From RBG-16-64-13 sp963718375 (GTDB taxonomy: Bacteria > Actinomycetota > Thermoleophilia > RBG-16-64-13): a stretch of DNA of 28,324 nucleotides. Positions 15,748 through 21,688 of this stretch are shown here, piece by piece. The DNA lies in contig CAVQZD010000003.1 of assembly GCA_963718375.1 (NCBI GenBank), forward strand, positions 1-28,324. The letters run 5' to 3'. Numbering within the stretch: position 1 is the stretch's first letter; every line of letters begins with the position of its first letter. The notes beneath the pieces are model-generated. The model saw nothing but the letters and a program-made list of their open reading frames with translations. It made no database searches and was not told the DNA's origin. A program made the position numbers and the translations under genes.

Positions 15748-16590
15748 GTGTATTCAGTAAAACACTTCGTGCGTCCGGGGGAGACACTGGACAGCCAAGA
15801 CTACCGCGTCTTCGCTGGAGGCAAAGGATTCAATCAGTCGGTCGCTCTGGCCCGCGCGGGCGCAACCACTTTTCACGCCGGAAGGGTCGGTGGAGATGCC
15901 GAGTGGCTCCTTGAGCGTCTTCGGCGGGAAGGCGTCGACACGACTTTGGTACGAATGGGTGGGACACCGACGGGACACGCCGTCATCCAGGTCGCGCCAT
16001 CCGGCGAAAATGCCATTGTGCTGCATGGGGGAGCAAATCGATGCGTGAGGGAGGCCGATATTGCGTCTGCGCTCTCCTCGTGTTCCCCAGGGGACTACGT
16101 ACTGCTTCAGAATGAGACGAGCTCGGTGGCGGAGGCGATCCAACTCGCGCACGAGAGGGAGCTACGGGTCGTACTCAACCCCGCTCCGATGAGTCCCGAC
16201 GTCGTTCGCTATCCGCTGGAGTCAGTGGACATCTTCATCGTCAATGAGGTGGAAGCGGAAGGACTCACGGGCGCGAACGACTGGGAAGATGCCGCCATCC
16301 GGATGCGCGAGCGATACCAGGATGCCGCGACCGTATTGACCCTGGGAGCAAGAGGAGCCGCCTATTCCGGCCCAGACCTGCAGCTTCGTGAGTCAGCCCT
16401 TCCCGTGGATGCTATCGACACTACTGCGGCCGGAGACACGTTCATCGGCTTCTTTCTAGCAGCACTGGTTCAGACTGGAGATCCGAGCAAAGCTCTGGCT
16501 CGGGGTTGCCGCGCGGCCGAAATATGTGTCACCCGAGTGGGCGCCGCGGATTCGATTCCGATGCAGGACGAACTGAGTTACCAGCAGTAG
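15748..16590 (+). CDS. Ribokinase-family (PfkB) sugar kinase, N-terminus out of frame
   Basis: This PfkB carbohydrate kinase phosphorylates a sugar or nucleoside with ATP. It shows PfkB signature 1 as AGGKGFNQSVALARAG (about 23-38, counted from 15748) and signature 2 as DTTAAGDTFIGFF (224-236), with catalytic base Asp230. NPAPM and VNEVEAEGL are typical of ribokinases. The first canonical in-frame start is the GTG at 15748, used here, but this omits the first strand and its substrate-binding NID motif, which is encoded just upstream (see 15694-15747). The gene may thus be inactive, use a non-standard start, or contain a sequencing error. It follows the zinc dehydrogenase gene and faces the nucleoside-hydrolase-like gene, suggesting ribose or a ribose-like sugar as substrate (inference). 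Confidence 0.82.
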   Translation: MYSVKHFVRPGETLDSQDYRVFAGGKGFNQSVALARAGATTFHAGRVGGDAEWLLERLRREGVDTTLVRMGGTPTGHAVIQVAPSGENAIVLHGGANRCVREADIASALSSCSPGDYVLLQNETSSVAEAIQLAHERELRVVLNPAPMSPDVVRYPLESVDIFIVNEVEAEGLTGANDWEDAAIRMRERYQDAATVLTLGARGAAYSGPDLQLRESALPVDAIDTTAAGDTFIGFFLAALVQTGDPSKALARGCRAAEICVTRVGAADSIPMQDELSYQQ

Positions 16591-16628
16591 GCGTCTAGCG
16601 ACGTTGCCCCATCAGCGCGAAGAGCCAG

Positions 16629-16693
16629 CCTTCTTCTTTGCCGCCTCAGATCGTTGGAGACGGGCGGACCTCATTCTTTGCCCGACAGATCGT
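16629..16693 (-). repeat. Imperfect tandem repeat at the 3' end of the permease gene
   Basis: On the minus strand, two copies of about 25 bases beginning ACGATCTG and containing GGCAAAGAA lie 40 bp apart (16669-16693 and 16629-16654). The permease stop TGA arises in the first copy. The second copy, in another frame, reads EAAKKKAGSSR then TGA (16612-16647), like a displaced permease tail. Confidence 0.5.
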
Positions 16694-17690
16694 CGAGCGC
16701 GGCCTCTCGCTTGAGCTTGAACATCTGGTGCAGGCCGATCTTGTAGCTGTTGGAGAGCCAGACCAGGAACACCAGCACGATTGCGCCGGTGAGGGCCTGC
16801 TGAACGGATATGGAGAAACCCAGCTGGATGAAGGTCTGGTAGATGCAGGCCTGGATGAAAGCGCCCACCACGGTGCCGATGTTCTTGTCGGAGTACTTGG
16901 CCAATGAGACACCTATGAACATGGGTAGGAAGGCGTCCATGATGAAAGGCACGCTGCCCAGGCCGGTCTTGGGCTGCATGATCCCGAAATTGGAGAAATA
17001 CACCGCTCCAGCCATGGCCAGTAGAGCGCCCGCTATCACGTAGCAGGCGACCGTGTTGCGCTTCTCGTTGACGCCCACGTCCACCGCGTTCTTCTGTCCA
17101 GTGCGCAGTGAATTGGTGTTGTAACCGAACTTGGTGAAGTTCAGCAGGTAGATGAGCACGACAAGCACACACCCCATCAAGATCACATTATTGGGCCACT
17201 TGGCAAAGATCAGCAGATCGTCCCGTCCGATGAGGCGGATACCCTTGGAGTCATTGAGCCCGTATGCGACAGCCTCGTAGAGCATCGCTATGCCGAGCGA
17301 GATCACCATCGCCGGCAGTCTGAGCCACACGTAGACCAGACCGCCAATAGAACCGAGCACCATGCCGGCCACGATCATGAGCAGCAACATCACGAGCGGA
17401 CCGCCGCCCCACATGTCGGCCAAGGTGCCTCCGACGATGACCGCAAGGATGATGGTCGCCCCCACCGAGAAGTCGAACCTGCCCGAGGTGAGGTTGTACG
17501 ACACCGCTAGAGCGATCAGACCACTGTAGACGGTGTTGTATGACAGCGATCTCCATTCTTGCCCCGAGAAGAAGTCCGGGGACTGTCCGGCCGCGGCGAC
17601 GATTCCCTTGAGCAACAAGTAGATGGCTACCGGCACGCCGATGGTGATCAGCGTGTTCAGACCTATCTTCTTGAGCCTCTTTGCCGTCAT
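16671..17690 (-). CDS. Sugar ABC transporter permease (RbsC-like, BPD_transp_2)
   Basis: The 339-aa product has about eight to ten hydrophobic segments and family blocks such as NTVYSGLIALAVSYNLTSGR, FDFSVGATIILAVIVGG, LPAMVISLGIAMLYE, GYNTNSLRTGQKNAVDVGV (the cytoplasmic coupling region) and FLPMFIGVSLAKYSDKNIGT. It would form half of the membrane channel for a sugar, with the permease at 19024-19995. AGGGTGAGG lies just upstream of the ATG. It is the last gene of the operon, separated from the binding-protein gene by a strong palindrome. The C-terminal coding sequence (GLHQMFKLKREAA) is duplicated at 13016-13054, and the very end shows an imperfect repeat. The gene converges on the kinase gene; no terminator is visible in the 80-bp gap. 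Confidence 0.93.
   Translation of the reverse strand: MTAKRLKKIGLNTLITIGVPVAIYLLLKGIVAAAGQSPDFFSGQEWRSLSYNTVYSGLIALAVSYNLTSGRFDFSVGATIILAVIVGGTLADMWGGGPLVMLLLMIVAGMVLGSIGGLVYVWLRLPAMVISLGIAMLYEAVAYGLNDSKGIRLIGRDDLLIFAKWPNNVILMGCVLVVLIYLLNFTKFGYNTNSLRTGQKNAVDVGVNEKRNTVACYVIAGALLAMAGAVYFSNFGIMQPKTGLGSVPFIMDAFLPMFIGVSLAKYSDKNIGTVVGAFIQACIYQTFIQLGFSISVQQALTGAIVLVFLVWLSNSYKIGLHQMFKLKREAALDDLSGKE
16698..16736 (-). repeat. Direct repeat copy 2 (within intact permease gene)
   Basis: Partner of 13016-13054, same orientation, 36 of 39 bases identical by eye. The two copies bracket about 3.6 kb that holds the araB fragment, the nucleoside-hydrolase-like gene, the dehydrogenase gene and the kinase gene. 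Confidence 0.85.
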
Positions 17691-17718
17691 GACCTCACCC
17701 TCGTGCCCTCATCTTGTC

Positions 17719-17752
17719 GGGCTGCGACGGACCCGCGGGTCCGTCGCAGCCC
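17719..17752. other. Perfect 34-bp palindrome between binding-protein and permease genes
   Basis: The two 17-base arms (17719-17735 and 17736-17752) are exact reverse complements with no unpaired centre, so the RNA would form a very stable hairpin with a minimal loop. It lies 18 nt after the stop of the binding-protein gene and 29 nt before the permease start, inside the operon. No T-run follows on the minus strand. It is best read as an intercistronic mRNA-stabilising or partial-termination element that raises binding-protein expression above permease expression. Confidence 0.75.
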
Positions 17753-17769
17753 AATCGTGCTTTGCCTGC

Positions 17770-18981
17770 TTACTGCGCGGCCGTCGTGGTAGCAGTCGCG
17801 GCCGCATCAGCTGCCGCAGCTTCCTGCGCCGCGCGCCTCGCCTCTATCTCCTCAATCGAGTCAGCGGTGTAGAGGTCGACTATGCTTTGGAAGGTGGCAT
17901 CGGGGTTGACCGCCTTCACGACCGAGAGAATATCCTCAGCGTTCCAGCACCATATGCCGCCCGTCTCGATGTCTGACAGTGCGTTGTAGTCATCGGCAGT
18001 CATGATCATCCACCAGCTTATTGGGAGGCGCGCTGCTTGGCCGTTGTCCCGCGCCACGTCTTCGTCGCCGGCAAGGGAGTTGAGAAGCATCGGGATGCCC
18101 GCACCGAACTCGCTGGTGATCTCGAGGGGAGTGCAGACCATCTGGCCGCTGTTCCATGCGGCCTTGGTCAGGTCGCTGAAGGCGTCGATGGAAGCGATCT
18201 TCACGCTGTCTGACATGCCCGCGTTCAGGAGCGCTTGATACCACGTGGCTGCGCCGAACGAGCAACCCAGACCATCGAAGCCCTTCTGTATAGCGTCGTC
18301 CTGCGCCGGCTTGTACGTACCTAGCTCTGGCCAACCGCCAACATCGGCTACCAGTTCTACAGTCTTGCCTTCAGCCTTGGCATCATCGATCGCATCCATG
18401 AAGCCCTGCGAGCGCTCGATGAACATCTGCACGCCGTAGTCCCTTCCGCCGGACACGTAGACCAGTCTCTTGCAGCCGGCGTCGATGAGAGCTTCGCCCA
18501 TCGCGTAGCCCGCATCGTAGTTCTGAGTCTCGTTGTACCAACCGCCCAGGTACATGGGGTTGTCCTTAAACGCGTCATAGACTGCGGGCTCTTCGGCGAC
18601 GCCGATGTAGTACATGCCCTTGTCGATGCAGAGCTGTACGGATGCGACCCTGGCGACGTTGAAGTAGCCGATGATGGCTTTGCAGCCCGCCGCCGCGCAC
18701 GACTCGATGAAGGCCAGCTCACTCTCAGCGTTGCCGATGGCCTCAGAGTAAGTGAACTCGAGGTTGATCCTCGTCTCCAGGTAGTCGAAGTACGACTTCA
18801 TGGCCAAGAACTGCTCGGCTGACGGATCGAAGGCCACAACGCCGATCTTCACGGTCTCGGCCGGATACTTCTCCCCAGTCGGCAGCACTCCAGTGCCCTC
18901 CGACCCGCCGCACCCCACGGCGCCGAGTGCCACGACGACCACCAACAACAGACACGACAGTGCTATCCCTACCTTCTTCAT
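17770..18981 (-). CDS. Sugar ABC transporter substrate-binding lipoprotein (Peripla_BP_4 type)
   Basis: The product (about 403 aa) starts MKKVGIALSCLLLVVVVALG and has a lipobox ending AVGC, with Cys24 as the lipid anchor, so it is exposed outside the membrane. The mature part follows the RbsB-like two-lobe fold: VKIGVVAFDPSAEQFLAMKS, a CKAIIGYFN block, RLVYVSGGRDYGVQMFIERS, and KIASIDAFSDLTKAAWNSGQ. This fold binds free sugars or small glycosides. The C-terminus is an Ala/Thr-rich tail (about 20 residues) of no known role. The ATG at 18981 is chosen because AGGAGGG lies 7-8 nt upstream; an in-frame upstream start would only lengthen the signal peptide. It lies between the two permease genes of the operon. 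The ligand is unknown. Confidence 0.92.
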   Translation of the reverse strand: MKKVGIALSCLLLVVVVALGAVGCGGSEGTGVLPTGEKYPAETVKIGVVAFDPSAEQFLAMKSYFDYLETRINLEFTYSEAIGNAESELAFIESCAAAGCKAIIGYFNVARVASVQLCIDKGMYYIGVAEEPAVYDAFKDNPMYLGGWYNETQNYDAGYAMGEALIDAGCKRLVYVSGGRDYGVQMFIERSQGFMDAIDDAKAEGKTVELVADVGGWPELGTYKPAQDDAIQKGFDGLGCSFGAATWYQALLNAGMSDSVKIASIDAFSDLTKAAWNSGQMVCTPLEITSEFGAGIPMLLNSLAGDEDVARDNGQAARLPISWWMIMTADDYNALSDIETGGIWCWNAEDILSVVKAVNPDATFQSIVDLYTADSIEEIEARRAAQEAAAADAAATATTTAAQ

Positions 18982-19023
18982 GAACGCTTCCCTCCTGTGA
19001 GACACGTTTCGCCTGCGCTTGTC

Positions 19024-19995
19024 CTACCTTGGCAACAACTGAGTCCGATAGCTCATGCTGGCTATATACACCACTACTATGAAGACGATGCCCCTGCATG
19101 TTTGGATGACCTCCAGCGGAAGTCCCATCATGGTTAGACCATTCGTGAGCACCGTTATGCTGGCAGCTCCTATCAGGCCTGCATATATGCTCGACCGAGG
19201 ACCGCCGGTGAGAGGCATGCCGCCCAGCACCAGCGCGACCAGAACGTCAGTGCCGAGTGACGCGCCCGTGCTGGCCCCCACCGTCCTCGTGCGGGTCACA
19301 AGAACGAAAGCGGCCAACCCTATGCCCAACGCCCCCAGGAGATACGACAGGATCACGGTGCGTTTGATCTGCAGGCCGGTCTGCCGGGCCACCACACCAC
19401 TACCCCCGGTCATCTTCACGCTCTTGCCCAGAGTGCCGAAAGAGAAGAGGATCCAGCAGAGGATGAAGAAGCTCCCCAAGGTGGCCACGTTCACCACCGT
19501 CATCCGTGTGAAGTCGAACAGAGGTATCGTGTTGGGCTCGCTCCCCGGGCTGGGTAGGAGCAGATTGGCCGTGTCACCGAGGAGCACGAGTACGATGGCC
19601 GTGATCACCATGCCCAAGACTATGGTGATAATGAAGCTAGGTGCCTCAACATAGGCGGAGAACAGGCCCTTCAACGTGCCCAGGGCTATCGCCGACCCCA
19701 CGCATACCAGCATCACCAGCCAGATGTTGCCGGTCTCGATGCCCACCATGCCTCCCAGCACGGCACTGAGCGATACGCACGCACCCATGGACATGTCGAT
19801 GCTGCCACTGCCGAACACGAACACCGCGCCCGTCGCGACGAGCGCAGTCACCATGACTTGGTTGAGGAGGCTCTGCAGATTCGAGACCCCCAGACTGTCC
19901 CCTTGGGTCAGTCCGGCGAACAGCGCGAGCAGCAAGATGAGGCCGCCCAGCGGAGCGAGCGTCTTGAGCATGGGTAGTCGCTTCTGGATATCCAC
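19024..19995 (-). CDS. Sugar ABC transporter permease (RbsC-like, BPD_transp_2)
   Basis: The 323-aa product is strongly hydrophobic and carries family blocks: VMVTALVATGAVFVFGSGSI followed by DMSMGACVSLSAVLGGMVG (usual form ID.S.G....L.....), EAPSFIITIVLGMV, and GTDVLVALVLGGMPLTGGPR with SSIYAGLIGA, the region that contacts the ATPase. It should pair with the permease at 16671-17690 to form a heterodimeric channel. The start is GTG, 3 nt after the ATPase stop, so translation is probably coupled; no strong ribosome binding site is seen. Confidence 0.93.
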   Translation of the reverse strand: MDIQKRLPMLKTLAPLGGLILLLALFAGLTQGDSLGVSNLQSLLNQVMVTALVATGAVFVFGSGSIDMSMGACVSLSAVLGGMVGIETGNIWLVMLVCVGSAIALGTLKGLFSAYVEAPSFIITIVLGMVITAIVLVLLGDTANLLLPSPGSEPNTIPLFDFTRMTVVNVATLGSFFILCWILFSFGTLGKSVKMTGGSGVVARQTGLQIKRTVILSYLLGALGIGLAAFVLVTRTRTVGASTGASLGTDVLVALVLGGMPLTGGPRSSIYAGLIGAASITVLTNGLTMMGLPLEVIQTCRGIVFIVVVYIASMSYRTQLLPR

Positions 19996-19998
19996 GCT

Positions 19999-21540
19999 CT
20001 AGACCATGACCTCGATGACGCGGGTCTCGGTGAGATCGCGGCTGCGCTCGAACTCACCCGCCAGCTTGCCGTCCTTCAGCACCAGCAGACGGTCGCTCAT
20101 GCCTATCAACTCCGTCAGCTCTTCGGAGATCATGACGATTGTCTTGCCCTGCTTCTTCATCTCGGTCATGAGCTGATACATGGCCGCCTTCACGCCGATG
20201 TCCACACCGCGGGTGGGGCAGTCGAGTATCAAGATGTCGCAATCACGGCCCACCCACTTGCCGAAGACCACCTTCTGCTTGTTGCCTCCCGACAGGTACT
20301 GCACGTTCTGGTTCATCGATGAACACTTGATGCTGAGGCTGTCGATCTGCTGCTGGACATACTCCTTCTCCTGCCTCGGCCAGATGAGGCTGAGGGCGTT
20401 CCTCAGCTTGTCCAGTGCCGCGGAGACTATGTTGTCGCGGATGCTGGCCGCGAGGACCAAGGCTTCCCTGTCTCGGTCCTTGGACACGTAGCCCATACCG
20501 CACTTCACCGCGACCCGCGGATCGTCGATCTTGGTGCCGCAGACAAGATGCCGCACCTCTCCGGTGAGCAGCGTCTCGACTCCGAACAACGCCTTGCCCA
20601 GCTCGTGCATGCCACAGTGTGACAGGCCACCGATGCCCAGTATCTCGCCCTTGTGGACCTTCATGGAGAAGTTCATCAGCAGACCTGAGCCGGTGGTGAT
20701 CTCGTCGGCCTCGAGCACGACCTCCGGCTCGCGGCTCGGCTCATAGTCGCCTCGGTAGTAGTCGCCCTTCATCTCTCGACCGACCATGAGGCACTTGATA
20801 TCGTCCTCGACCATCTGCGCCTTGTCGAGAGTCGCGACCAGCTTGCCATCGCGGAGCACGGTCAGCGAGTCACAGATCTCCATGAGCTCTTCGAGGTCGT
20901 GCGAGATGAAGACCACAGCCTTGTCCTCTTCGCGCATCCTCTTCATGATGCCGTAGATGATCTCGCGACCTTTCTGCGACAGTGCGGTGGTGGTCTCGTC
21001 GACGATGAGGAGCTCGGGATCGTCATGCATGACCCGGGCTATCTCGACCAACTTCCTGTCCTGAAGATCGAGTGAGTCGATGGAGGCGGTGGGCTCGACG
21101 CCCTCCAGGCCGATGTCCCCCAGCGCCGACTTGGCCGCCCTGTTCATGGCGCCGGCACTGATGAAGAGGGGGACGGGGCCGAGCGACTTGCGGAACTTGT
21201 CCTCTTCGCCCAGATAGATGTTCTGAGCGACCGTGATGCCAGGAACGTATCCCTGCTCCTGCACGATCATGCCCACGCCCAGCTTGGCAGCCTCGATCAT
21301 GGTCGCGGGCTTGTGCGTCCGGCCTTCGAAGAACATATCCCCGCTGGTCGGCGGCTGCATGCCGGCAAAGATGGAGCCGATCGTAGACTTGCCGGAACCG
21401 TTCTCACCTACCAGGCCCATAATCTGACCGCGGTAGACGCGCATGTCCACGTCATCGACAGCGGTGGTAGGACCGAAGGTCTTGAACAGCCCCTTGGTCT
21501 CCAGTATGAGTCTCTCGTCGATGTCCACTGCGGCAGTCAT
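19999..21540 (-). CDS. Sugar ABC transporter ATP-binding protein, two fused ATPase domains (RbsA-like)
   Basis: This 513-aa cytoplasmic protein drives sugar uptake with the two permeases. Domain 1 has an intact Walker A (GENGSGKST, 45-53) and Walker B with catalytic glutamate (LLIVDET, E182), but where the LSxGQ signature is expected it reads SLDLQDRK (156-163). Domain 2 has the signature intact (LSGGNKQK, 416-423) but a degenerate Walker A (GGLSHCGMHELG, about 304-315) and a Walker B reading LILDCPTRGVD, with Cys441 in place of the catalytic glutamate. Because each ATP site uses Walker motifs of one domain and the signature of the other, this leaves one complete and one degenerate site. It follows the GH2 gene after 145 nt, which may contain a second promoter. 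Confidence 0.94.
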   Translation of the reverse strand: MTAAVDIDERLILETKGLFKTFGPTTAVDDVDMRVYRGQIMGLVGENGSGKSTIGSIFAGMQPPTSGDMFFEGRTHKPATMIEAAKLGVGMIVQEQGYVPGITVAQNIYLGEEDKFRKSLGPVPLFISAGAMNRAAKSALGDIGLEGVEPTASIDSLDLQDRKLVEIARVMHDDPELLIVDETTTALSQKGREIIYGIMKRMREEDKAVVFISHDLEELMEICDSLTVLRDGKLVATLDKAQMVEDDIKCLMVGREMKGDYYRGDYEPSREPEVVLEADEITTGSGLLMNFSMKVHKGEILGIGGLSHCGMHELGKALFGVETLLTGEVRHLVCGTKIDDPRVAVKCGMGYVSKDRDREALVLAASIRDNIVSAALDKLRNALSLIWPRQEKEYVQQQIDSLSIKCSSMNQNVQYLSGGNKQKVVFGKWVGRDCDILILDCPTRGVDIGVKAAMYQLMTEMKKQGKTIVMISEELTELIGMSDRLLVLKDGKLAGEFERSRDLTETRVIEVMV

Positions 21541-21636
21541 GTCAAAGTCGCATATCCCCGTCTACAGCGATCGCGTTCAACTTCTGAGCACCCTGCTCTG
21601 CCACTCATCCGGCCGCGCGATGATATCACTAATGTA

Positions 21637-21688
21637 TAGCGGCTGTACCAAACTAGACCACCCCGCCGGAGAAGTCAACCAGCCGCTA
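21637..21688. repeat. Inverted repeat upstream of the ABC operon
   Basis: TAGCGGCTG (21637-21645) and CAGCCGCTA (21680-21688) are exact inverted copies 34 bp apart, the second overlapping the GH2 stop codon. Between them, on the minus strand, lies TTGACT (a -35-like hexamer). The pair could be two operator half-sites or a loose mRNA hairpin; chance is possible. Confidence 0.35.

Noticed and set aside
16612..17172. Overlapping minus-strand reading frame of 186 codons inside the permease gene
   Set aside because: It is the alternate frame of a clear membrane protein gene; only its last codons (the EAAKKKAGSSR tail) are of interest and are reported as a repeat.
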